From: Candidatus Thorarchaeota archaeon SMTZ1-83
GTDB lineage: Archaea; Asgardarchaeota; Thorarchaeia; Thorarchaeales; Thorarchaeaceae
DNA: 5,209 bases
NCBI GenBank assembly: GCA_001563325.1
Contig: LRSK01000165.1
Coordinates: 1-5,209 of the forward strand
Direction of reading: 5' to 3'
The notes under the pieces were generated by a model that saw nothing but the letters and a program-made list of their open reading frames with translations, did not search any database and was not told where the DNA came from. The translations under genes and the position numbers were made by a program. Below, piece after piece: positions 1 to 5,199 of the stretch. Numbering within the stretch: the stretch's first letter is position 1; each line of letters begins with the position of its first letter.

Positions 1-1
1 C

Positions 2-38
2 ATAGTGATTCTGGTTCTGGAACCGCGCGTTTCACTAT
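2..38. repeat. Nested inverted repeat at the left edge
   Basis: An outer 7-base inverted repeat (ATAGTGA at 2-8, TCACTAT at 32-38) encloses an inner one (GGTTC at 13-17, GAACC at 20-24). The two centres differ by about 1.5 bases, so the arms are roughly concentric. As RNA, this could fold into an outer 7-bp stem, an internal loop, and a 4-bp inner stem closed by CTGG. As DNA, it could be an operator for a gene to the left of the window or for the gene starting at 137. A tandem hexamer, TTCTGG twice, occupies 9-20. The repeat is seen directly; its role is unknown, and the context to the left is cut off. Confidence 0.4.
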
Positions 39-82
39 CGATTTCTCGTCAGCCTGTTCGTATTTTGGTCCGTCTCACAATC

Positions 83-90
83 CTATATTA
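83..90 (+). promoter_or_regulatory. Candidate TATA box for the TPR-protein gene
   Basis: CTATATTA is A/T-rich and resembles an archaeal TATA box. Transcription would start about 25 bases downstream, near 110-115. That leaves a leader of about 25 bases carrying the GGAGG site at 122-126, in front of the TTG at 137. This geometry argues against the in-frame ATG at 92, which lies only two bases past the box. The assignment rests on position and composition only. Confidence 0.4.
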
Positions 91-121
91 GATGTATTTG
101 TCAATTCACTCAGGTCCGCCG

Positions 122-126
122 GGAGG
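122..126 (+). promoter_or_regulatory. Ribosome binding site (GGAGG) for the TPR-protein gene
   Basis: GGAGG is complementary to the 3' end of archaeal 16S rRNA (CCUCC core) and lies 10 bases before the TTG at 137. No comparable site precedes the in-frame ATG at 92 or at 176, so this motif decides the start. Confidence 0.55.
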
Positions 127-136
127 ACAGGCACCC

Positions 137-592
137 TTGACACAACAAGATGACACGACGAACATTGGACCTACCATGGGCAGTGCGGTGGCGACGAAAA
201 CGACTGCTTATGAGGATGATTTACGAAGACGCCTATCCGCCTTCCCGCGTGACCCCCAGTCGTGGTACAACCTAGGGCGCTATCTCCATTCTATCGGTCG
301 GCTCAAGGAGGCTGAAGCTGCTCTGAGAAAGGCCATATCTCTCAACCCTCAGCCACCTCATTTCTGGAGAGAACTGGAAGGCGTAATGACATCGCTTGGA
401 CGACCAACAAAGGCCAGACCTGGTGACTCAATTCGTGACAGGATTGCGAACCTTAGAATGATGGAGAAGAGAGTCGACGTAACTACCGACGATGTTTCAC
501 CATGTGTTTCATGCAAAGAGTACACCTATTATGGGTGCTCTAGAGGTAAGGCCTGTGACCTGCTTCTGAGATGGCGCCGAAGGCAAGGATGA
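137..592 (+). CDS. Small TPR protein with a C-terminal four-cysteine cluster
   Basis: A protein of about 151 residues if it starts at TTG 137, the start chosen because GGAGG sits 10 bases upstream and a TATA-like box at 83-90 makes the ATG at 92 unlikely. ATG 176 is another option. Residues about 40-73 (from TTG) form one clear tetratricopeptide repeat, with W-x2-LG, G at the helix turn, A-x3-L and a closing NP. A weaker second repeat may follow at about 75-94 before the pattern fades. TPRs are helical hairpins that bind other proteins. The C-terminal 30 residues carry four cysteines spaced C-x2-C-x7-C-x5-C, then a basic end (RWRRR). Such spacing could hold zinc or an Fe-S cluster, but that is inference. 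No signal peptide or membrane segment is seen, so it is probably cytoplasmic. It lies 94 bases before uvrC on the same strand, and a shared function is not shown. I do not recognise a named family. Confidence 0.75.
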   Translation: MTQQDDTTNIGPTMGSAVATKTTAYEDDLRRRLSAFPRDPQSWYNLGRYLHSIGRLKEAEAALRKAISLNPQPPHFWRELEGVMTSLGRPTKARPGDSIRDRIANLRMMEKRVDVTTDDVSPCVSCKEYTYYGCSRGKACDLLLRWRRRQG

Positions 593-597
593 AACCT

Positions 598-648
598 GAA
601 CATCACTGAACATAATGGCACCTTCCGAATCACTGATTTGTGATGTTC
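598..648. repeat. 9-base perfect inverted repeat between the TPR gene and uvrC
   Basis: GAACATCAC at 598-606 pairs perfectly with GTGATGTTC at 640-648 across 33 bases. An 8-base direct repeat, ATCACTGA, also occurs at 602-609 and 629-636, and a shorter hairpin (ATCAC 629-633 with GTGAT 640-644) competes with the long one. The element begins six bases after the TPR stop codon and ends 38 bases before the uvrC start. It could be an RNA hairpin at the end of the TPR transcript or a regulatory site for uvrC. No T-run follows it, so it does not look like a terminator. Confidence 0.4.
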
Positions 649-651
649 TTA

Positions 652-673
652 TGAGTGAGGCTACATACACTCA
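652..673 (+). repeat. Short inverted repeat just before the uvrC ribosome binding site
   Basis: TGAGTG at 652-657 pairs with CACTCA at 668-673 across a 10-base loop. The right arm touches the AAGGA ribosome binding site at 673-677. A weak hairpin here could affect access of ribosomes to uvrC mRNA, but a six-base stem also arises easily by chance. Confidence 0.25.
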
Positions 674-677
674 AGGA
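673..677 (+). promoter_or_regulatory. Probable ribosome binding site (AAGGA) of uvrC
   Basis: AAGGA lies nine bases before the ATG at 687, which starts the conserved UvrC N-terminus (the LPDLPGVYLW segment follows within 20 residues). An ATG at 677 is out of frame and opens only a 12-codon frame. I see no convincing TATA box in 593-660, so uvrC may be co-transcribed with the TPR gene or use a weak promoter. Confidence 0.45.
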
Positions 678-686
678 TGAATCAGG

Positions 687-2492
687 ATGTCCGACTTGGC
701 CAAGCTCGTAGATGACCTACCAGATCTTCCCGGAGTATACCTCTGGAAGGATGAGTCGGGCAACATCCTGTACATAGGCAAGGCCAAGGCGCTAAGAAAG
801 AGGGTTCTCTCTTACCTCCGTAGTGGTCTTCTGCACAGGACAGCCGAGATGATGTTCGCCGCACGTGATCTCGACACGATTGTCACCAATACAGAGAGGG
901 AAGCACTGGTTCTCGAGGCCTCTTTGATCAAGAAGCACAAGCCTCCTTACAATCTTGGACTGAAGGACGATAAGAAACATGCTTGGATCAGAGTGGACCT
1001 AGAGCAGGAAGTTCCTGTCTTTGAAATCACCAGAGATGCGGAGAAAGACGGTGCGAAGTACTACGGCCCTTACGGGGGAACTAAGCGACTTGGAAGGTTC
1101 ATGGATACAATCCGGAAGTTCATTCCGATTGCCACGTGCAAAGAGCCCGCTAGAGTAAGGCGAGAATGCATGGACTATCACCTAGACAGATGCGCTGGTC
1201 CCTGCAAGCAGCATGTGACACTCGAAGAGTATAGATCATTCGTTGAGCAGATGTGCCTGTATCTTGAGGGTCGGACCGAAGAACTAACCCAGATTCTGCA
1301 GGACCAGATGGACCTGGCCTCCGAGAATATGGACTTCGAAGAGGCCGCAGAGATCCGAGATCGGCTGACTGACATAGAGATAATCATGAGTCGACAGAAG
1401 GTAGTTGAGATACACGGAGCCAACAGGGACGTGTTGGGTATCTCAAGAACAGAACAGGCCGCCCTTGTAGAGATGCTTATTGTCAGAAATGGGAGGCTAA
1501 TCGGCCAAGACAACTTCTACTTCGAGGTAGACCTTGACGTTACCGATACTGAGGTATTGACGGCCTTCGTTGAGCAATTCTATTTCACAATCCCACGGCT
1601 TCCTGACGAGATTCTCCTCCCAACGGAGGTCCCGGAGATGGACCAACTAAGCCAGTGGCTCGCTGAGTCCAACGGGCATCCGGTGTTGCTCAGAGTTCCA
1701 GCTGATGAGAGGGAGCGCGACTTGGTGGAGATGGCCAACAAGAACGCACACAGGGCGCTTCGCAAAATCCTGATTCTGGGGGAGAGTGATGAGGAGATCG
1801 TACATGATGGCGTAAGAGAGCTGAAGGAAGCTCTTGGCCTGGCTCATGCACCTATGCTCATTGAAGGGTTCGATGTAGCGAACATACAAGGCACAGATCC
1901 AACAGGTTCGTGTGTTGTCTTTGCGAATGGCCTGTCCGATAACAAGAGGTACAGGATGTTCAAGATACGAGTGAAGGAAACTCCTGACGACTACGCTATG
2001 ATGGAGGAGATCATCTACCGGAGGTATCTCGGGACTCTTGAGAGAGGCGATGCACTTCCGGATCTTATCTTAGTTGACGGAGGGAAAGGGCAGCTCAGTT
2101 CTGCACAGAAGGCTTTGAAGCAATTAGGTCTTGAGTATCTGCATGTAGCTGCACTGGCAAAGCGCGATGAGATTCTGTATTCGAGAGACTACCCTGATGG
2201 TCTGGAGTTGGAACCAGATTCGGCGGCATTGTGTTTAGTTCAGAATGTTCGAGATGAGGCGCACAGGTTTGCTCAACGATACCATCACAAGCTGCGAGAG
2301 AGGAGATTCACGGGATCGATACTCGAAGAGGCTCCCGGAATAGGTCCTAAAAGGCGAGCAGCATTGCTCGAGAGATTCGGTAGCTTCGATGGGGTCAAGA
2401 GTGCAACTGTGGAGGAGTTGACGCAAGTCGAATCGATGACAGCTAAGTCTGCCAAGACGCTCAAGAATTGGCTGGAAACTGAGGGTGGCTGA
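687..2492 (+). CDS. uvrC: UvrABC excinuclease subunit C
   Basis: UvrC makes both cuts around a DNA lesion after UvrA and UvrB have located it, in bacterial-type nucleotide excision repair. At 601 residues it has normal length and complete domains. The N-terminal GIY-YIG nuclease (about 12-92; GVY 16-18, YIG 29-31, Arg39, Glu77) makes the 3' cut. Four cysteines (151, 161, 169, 173) match the cluster reported to bind 4Fe-4S in Escherichia coli UvrC. The UVR motif (about 201-233) contacts UvrB. The RNase H-like domain, with Asp396, Asp464 (in LVDGGKGQL) and His526 (in RDEAHRF), makes the 5' cut. Tandem helix-hairpin-helix motifs (about 546-597) bind DNA. All catalytic residues are present, so it should be active. 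Family knowledge: uvrABC is patchy in archaea and is usually explained by transfer from bacteria; uvrA and uvrB are not in this window. It lies 94 bases after the TPR gene and converges on the permease gene. Confidence 0.98.
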   Translation: MSDLAKLVDDLPDLPGVYLWKDESGNILYIGKAKALRKRVLSYLRSGLLHRTAEMMFAARDLDTIVTNTEREALVLEASLIKKHKPPYNLGLKDDKKHAWIRVDLEQEVPVFEITRDAEKDGAKYYGPYGGTKRLGRFMDTIRKFIPIATCKEPARVRRECMDYHLDRCAGPCKQHVTLEEYRSFVEQMCLYLEGRTEELTQILQDQMDLASENMDFEEAAEIRDRLTDIEIIMSRQKVVEIHGANRDVLGISRTEQAALVEMLIVRNGRLIGQDNFYFEVDLDVTDTEVLTAFVEQFYFTIPRLPDEILLPTEVPEMDQLSQWLAESNGHPVLLRVPADERERDLVEMANKNAHRALRKILILGESDEEIVHDGVRELKEALGLAHAPMLIEGFDVANIQGTDPTGSCVVFANGLSDNKRYRMFKIRVKETPDDYAMMEEIIYRRYLGTLERGDALPDLILVDGGKGQLSSAQKALKQLGLEYLHVAALAKRDEILYSRDYPDGLELEPDSAALCLVQNVRDEAHRFAQRYHHKLRERRFTGSILEEAPGIGPKRRAALLERFGSFDGVKSATVEELTQVESMTAKSAKTLKNWLETEGG

Positions 2493-2505
2493 GTACTTCG
2501 CGATC

Positions 2506-2515
2506 CTAACGTTAG
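2506..2515. repeat. 10-base palindrome at the convergent uvrC/permease junction
   Basis: CTAACGTTAG is a perfect palindrome covering most of the 19-base gap after uvrC and the TAA stop codon of the minus-strand permease gene (2512-2514). Neither gene has room for a separate terminator here, so the two transcripts probably overlap at their 3' ends. The palindrome may be chance or may contribute to termination. Confidence 0.35.
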
Positions 2516-3999
2516 TCGTCTTCATCCAGATGAGAATCTTGTCGCGAGGGCTTGACGATTGTGTTAGGTTCAGTTTCCGTAATCGGTGTTGTCTTTCCTA
2601 CGGTATTGTCCATAGTGAGCTTGAGTTCAAAGACTCGTAGGGTGGCAGCAGTCCTTACAGGCCGCATCTCTTCTAGATGCCTTCTGTTACGACTCCGCCC
2701 GTAGGCGAGAAAGATGACCAATCCAACGGCAGCAATCCAAAACCCCATCTGAAGAGCCTCAAGAGACTGGTTGGCTATGAACGCTAGACATATGGCAACG
2801 CCAAGGATTGGGAACGCGGGATAGAACCGCGCCTTGAATGTACCTGGCACGATGAGCTCGTGTTCTCTCAACCTGATTACCGAAGAGTTCACAATGGTCT
2901 GTCCTACTAGGTATGCAAGTCCGGCTAGAGATGCCACCAAATCGACTCTTCCAGTTAGGGCGAATGCACTTACTGCGACCAGTGATACGAACAAGGCGGG
3001 AATTGGAGTCTTGAATCTCGAACTCACACCCTCGAGGAACTTCGGCAAATATCTGTCTCTTCCGAGAGCATATGCGACCCTCGCTGTTGAGAGGAACGTG
3101 GCATTGAGAGCGGCGTAGTTCGATGCGGCCATCCCTGCAAGACCGAAATAGAAAGCTCCAGACCCCAGCATAGCGCTGAAGACGTGGGCTACCGGCACAG
3201 GGGATTCAAGTCCGGCAACCTCTAGGTATGGGACCACGCCCACAATAACGAAAGCGGTCGCTACATAGATGCCCGTTGCTATGAGTAGAGTAAGGAGGAT
3301 TGCTCTTGGGATGTTCTTGGCGGGCTCCTTGATTTCCTCAGAGGCTGTGGTTATGAGTTCGTAGCCGATGAAGCTGATGTAGATGAAGGAAACTGTGGCC
3401 ATAAACTCCATGATTCCTGTCCCCGGAGCAAAGAGCGGGTCGAGATTCGTCGGTTGGATGGAGAGCAGTCCAATTCCAATGAAAGAGAAGAGCACCAACG
3501 ATTGCGCGATGTTGAAGACACCAAGCACTCCACTCACGCTCTTCACACTGACTATGTTCGTTATGAAAGTGAACGCGATAATTACGACCGCGATGAATCC
3601 CGCGGTTTCGGGTCCTGATCCTGGAATCAGAATAGCTATGGTGTGGGCCACTGCCAAGGAGTATAGACCACATGCAACGATGTTGCCAACTAGGAGAAAC
3701 CAACCAGTGAGGAATCCAGGGAATCCTCCATACGTTTCCTGGGCAAATGTATAGCCACCACCTTGCTTTGGGATTGATGATGCGAGTTCCGCGTAGTTAA
3801 CAGCGGTGAAAACTGTTAGCAGTCCAGTCGCTAAGTATGCGAAGACCAGCGCCGGCCCAATCATGCCGGCTGCGATGCCTGAGATTACGTAGATTCCGCC
3901 GCCAAGCATTGCCCCTAGACCGAGATTCGTGGCTCCTGTGAGACCAAGACGCCTGGCAAACTTCTCCTCTGGAGTCTTCTGGCCAGACGTTTCTGTCAT
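2512..3999 (-). CDS. APC-family amino-acid permease
   Basis: A cytoplasmic-membrane secondary transporter of 495 residues, probably importing or exchanging amino acids; the substrate cannot be told from sequence. It shows about 12 hydrophobic helices (roughly 23-48, 49-71, 92-120, 134-152, 155-180, 197-219, 231-257, 274-302, 334-349, 352-375, 392-409, 414-433). Helix 1 carries the family glycine-rich break (GAMLGGGIY, 29-37), where substrate carboxyl and amino groups bind in known APC structures. Helix 6 has FIGYE (210-214), followed by the hallmark EEIKEPAKNIPRAI loop (221-234). A hydrophilic tail of about 60 residues follows helix 12 and ends in an acidic stretch (DEDD); it is too short for the universal-stress domain found on some relatives. 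Start: ATG 3999 is preferred over GTG 4008 because AGGTGA lies five bases before the ATG, and GTG 4008 falls inside that site. It is divergent from the membrane-protein operon and convergent with uvrC. Confidence 0.93.
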   Translation of the reverse strand: MTETSGQKTPEEKFARRLGLTGATNLGLGAMLGGGIYVISGIAAGMIGPALVFAYLATGLLTVFTAVNYAELASSIPKQGGGYTFAQETYGGFPGFLTGWFLLVGNIVACGLYSLAVAHTIAILIPGSGPETAGFIAVVIIAFTFITNIVSVKSVSGVLGVFNIAQSLVLFSFIGIGLLSIQPTNLDPLFAPGTGIMEFMATVSFIYISFIGYELITTASEEIKEPAKNIPRAILLTLLIATGIYVATAFVIVGVVPYLEVAGLESPVPVAHVFSAMLGSGAFYFGLAGMAASNYAALNATFLSTARVAYALGRDRYLPKFLEGVSSRFKTPIPALFVSLVAVSAFALTGRVDLVASLAGLAYLVGQTIVNSSVIRLREHELIVPGTFKARFYPAFPILGVAICLAFIANQSLEALQMGFWIAAVGLVIFLAYGRSRNRRHLEEMRPVRTAATLRVFELKLTMDNTVGKTTPITETEPNTIVKPSRQDSHLDEDD

Positions 4000-4004
4000 A
4001 TGGG

Positions 4005-4010
4005 TCACCT
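4005..4010 (-). promoter_or_regulatory. Ribosome binding site (AGGTGA) of the permease gene
   Basis: On the minus strand AGGTGA reads from 4010 to 4005 and is followed by five bases and the ATG at 3999. It matches the AGGAGGTGA consensus complementary to archaeal 16S rRNA. Because it overlaps the GTG at 4008, it excludes that codon as the main start. Confidence 0.65.
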
Positions 4011-4077
4011 GCTGGAGTATCTGGTTTTGCCCCCATACTCTCCATTTGGTTGTTTTCTGGGCGGCCTGGCAGACCTC

Positions 4078-4086
4078 TTTTCAAAC
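4078..4086 (-). promoter_or_regulatory. Possible TATA box of the permease gene
   Basis: On the minus strand, GTTTGAAAA preceded by CGAAA looks like a weak TATA box with an upstream BRE-like purine run. Initiation about 26 bases downstream would give a leader of roughly 57 bases before ATG 3999. A second A-rich stretch (AGAAAACAA, about 4049-4057) is an alternative. Confidence 0.25.
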
Positions 4087-4131
4087 TTTCGAACTGGCAC
4101 AGGTGGTGAAACCGTCTGCGTAGTAACGAAG

Positions 4132-4139
4132 GTTTATTA
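4132..4139 (+). promoter_or_regulatory. TATA box of the membrane-protein/regulator operon
   Basis: GTTTATTA resembles an archaeal TATA box. Transcription would start about 25 bases later, near 4160, between the two palindromes at 4145-4156 and 4162-4173. The leader would be about 28 bases. This is the best-placed core promoter in the 188-base divergent region (4000-4187). Confidence 0.5.
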
Positions 4140-4144
4140 GACTA

Positions 4145-4156
4145 CAAAGAACTTTG
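4145..4156. promoter_or_regulatory. Candidate operator 1 (CAAAGAACTTTG)
   Basis: This 12-base inverted repeat has five-base arms CAAAG/CTTTG around AA. It lies five bases after the TATA-like box, over the region archaeal RNA polymerase covers just before the start site. It differs from the site at 4162-4173 by one base. Sites of this size and symmetry suit a dimeric winged-helix regulator; the protein encoded at 4810-5124 is the obvious candidate, by inference. Confidence 0.55.
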
Positions 4157-4161
4157 CAATT

Positions 4162-4173
4162 CAAAGTACTTTG
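4162..4173. promoter_or_regulatory. Candidate operator 2 (CAAAGTACTTTG)
   Basis: A perfect 12-base palindrome, 17 bases centre to centre from operator 1 and overlapping or just after the predicted RNA start near 4160. The inner arms of the two sites also form ACTTTG-N5-CAAAGT (4151-4167), so four alternating half-sites fill 29 bases. Two dimers could bind side by side and block polymerase. Confidence 0.6.
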
Positions 4174-4187
4174 TTACGTGACAATAA

Positions 4188-4820
4188 ATGAATGAAGAAC
4201 AAGACTTGAAGTCTATCGAACAGGTGTCGTTTCGTGAATTGATGCAGGATGGCTTCACTGAGCTGCTAATGGGTCTGGTATTGGCTGCAATGCCGCTATT
4301 CGTCTTGCGGCCAAGCCTCATCTCCATCTTTGTGGTCTTCTATATCATCTTCCTTCCTCCTTTCTTTGAGATGATTAGAAAGAAGTACATCTATCCTAGA
4401 ATTGGATACGTGAAGATGTATGAAGATGAACCGCCAAGGGTGACCCTCAGACTGGTAGCTGTATTGGCGTTGCTTATTGTTTCAGTGGCCACGATAATCT
4501 ACTTGGTGGGAACTGGGACCATCGAAGAAGACTTGGTCTACAGATGGATTCCTGCTGCCTTCGGTCTGATAATGTGTGCTCCCTCCATTTACTTCAAAGA
4601 GAAGAGTGGGCAGAATCGTTACTACCTATTCGGTGCAGCGATGACCATCACTGGAGTTGTAGTTGGGGTGACTCCTGTGTTAGATCCAAACATCGTATCG
4701 CCTCTCTACTTCATCGTGTGGGGGCTCTTCTTCATGATACTGGGTCTTGTCAAGTATTCTCTCTTTGTCCGGAAGTTTCCAATAGTCGATATGCCGGAGG
4801 ACGGCCGCGTTGACCTCTGA
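4188..4820 (+). CDS. Six-helix membrane protein, function unknown
   Basis: A 210-residue membrane protein. The N-terminus is acidic (MNEEQDLKSIEQ), then DGFTELLMGL leads into about six hydrophobic helices (roughly 23-41, 43-61, 86-107, 119-136, 145-163, 171-193). Between helices 2 and 3 is a charged loop with YPRIGYVKM (69-77); I recall similar YPRIGYV-like loops in uncharacterised archaeal and bacterial membrane proteins, but cannot confirm this here. No catalytic residues, metal-binding motif or signal peptide are apparent. The ATG at 4188 is chosen because it begins the N-terminal amphipathic stretch and lies six bases after a weak GTGA (4178-4181); there is no better start nearby. Its last 11 bases overlap the winged-helix gene, so the two are probably translated together. 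Its promoter carries two palindromes, pointing to tight regulation. It may sense or respond to a membrane-related signal, but that is inference from context only. Confidence 0.85.
   Translation: MNEEQDLKSIEQVSFRELMQDGFTELLMGLVLAAMPLFVLRPSLISIFVVFYIIFLPPFFEMIRKKYIYPRIGYVKMYEDEPPRVTLRLVAVLALLIVSVATIIYLVGTGTIEEDLVYRWIPAAFGLIMCAPSIYFKEKSGQNRYYLFGAAMTITGVVVGVTPVLDPNIVSPLYFIVWGLFFMILGLVKYSLFVRKFPIVDMPEDGRVDL
4796..4800 (+). promoter_or_regulatory. Ribosome binding site (GGAGG) of the winged-helix gene
   Basis: GGAGG lies nine bases before the TTG at 4810, inside the end of the membrane-protein gene. No ATG or GTG in the same frame offers an alternative before the conserved core, so this site fixes the TTG start and the 11-base gene overlap. 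Confidence 0.7.
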
Positions 4821-5124
4821 GGACAAGCGACGGCCAGTCAAGATCAACAAGCTCATCCACGAGCCCGCACGATTGCAGATAATGACTCAGCTATATGTTG
4901 TTGAGGAGGCGGATTTCCTCTTCCTGATGCGCCGAACTAGGCTGACCTGGGGGAATCTCTCTTCACACATAAGCAAGCTTGAAGATGCAGGGTATCTCGA
5001 AGTAACAAAGGAGTTCCTAGGAAAGAAACCCCACACGGTTCTGAAGATATCTGCAAGTGGTAGGAAAGCTCTCGAAGACTATCGAAAAGTAATCAACAAT
5101 ATCTTCGAGGGTGCACCAGGGTAG
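4810..5124 (+). CDS. Winged-helix transcriptional regulator (HTH_34-like)
   Basis: A 104-residue, single-domain DNA-binding protein resembling the MarR/ArsR-like winged-helix family that Pfam calls HTH_34. The opening INKLIHEPARLQIMTQLY (12-29) is the typical first helix. LTWGNLSSHISKLEDAGYLEV (45-65) holds the recognition helix. TKEFLGKKPHTVLKIS (66-81) forms the beta wing, and a final helix (about 82-100) probably mediates dimer formation. No ligand-binding domain, metal-binding cysteines or membrane segment is seen, so it senses its signal through the partner protein, a small ligand or not at all. Start: TTG with a strong GGAGG nine bases upstream; the gene overlaps the end of the membrane-protein gene by 11 bases. 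Being last in an operon whose promoter has two palindromes, it most likely represses its own operon. The family call is firm; the target sites are inferred. Confidence 0.88.
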   Translation: MTSEDKRRPVKINKLIHEPARLQIMTQLYVVEEADFLFLMRRTRLTWGNLSSHISKLEDAGYLEVTKEFLGKKPHTVLKISASGRKALEDYRKVINNIFEGAPG

Positions 5125-5160
5125 AGCGATGAGCCAATGCCAGTTCGTTCTCACCATTGC

Positions 5161-5180
5161 TCTCCCTGCCACTTTCTTAC
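5161..5180 (+). terminator. Possible pyrimidine-rich terminator after the operon
   Basis: A pyrimidine-rich stretch with TTTCTT at 5173-5178 lies about 40-55 bases after the stop codon of the winged-helix gene. Archaeal polymerase often stops at T-rich tracts without a hairpin, but this tract is interrupted by C and is only weakly convincing. Confidence 0.2.
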
Positions 5181-5192
5181 CCAACGCCTAAG

Positions 5193-5199
5193 TTTAAAT
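5193..5199 (+). promoter_or_regulatory. TATA-like box near the right edge
   Basis: TTTAAAT is a good archaeal TATA core. Read on the plus strand, transcription would begin about 10-15 bases beyond the window, so it probably serves the next gene to the right. The core TTTAAA is symmetrical, so the direction is not certain. Confidence 0.45.

Noticed and set aside
9..24. GGTTC near the left edge as part of a tRNA T-arm
   Set aside because: No seven-base T-loop or acceptor stem follows; the partner GAACC is only two bases away.
92..136. ATG at 92 as start of the TPR protein
   Set aside because: It lies two bases after the TATA-like box and has no ribosome binding site; TTG 137 has GGAGG at the right distance.
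677..715. Twelve-codon upstream reading frame overlapping the uvrC start
   Set aside because: It is out of frame, very short, and its ATG overlaps the uvrC ribosome binding site; chance is the simplest explanation.
1178..1513. Open frame of 111 codons antisense to uvrC
   Set aside because: It lies wholly opposite well-conserved UvrC sequence, is serine-rich as expected for a shadow frame, and has no recognisable domain.
3338..3754. Open frames of about 120 codons on both strands inside the permease gene
   Set aside because: Both are out of frame with a clear permease and show no family features or ribosome site.
4000..4008. GTG at 4008 as start of the permease
   Set aside because: It overlaps the AGGTGA ribosome binding site that serves ATG 3999, and no other site precedes it.
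5129..5191. Twenty-codon frame after the winged-helix gene
   Set aside because: It has no good ribosome site and ends at the presumed promoter of the next gene; nothing beyond an ATG supports it.
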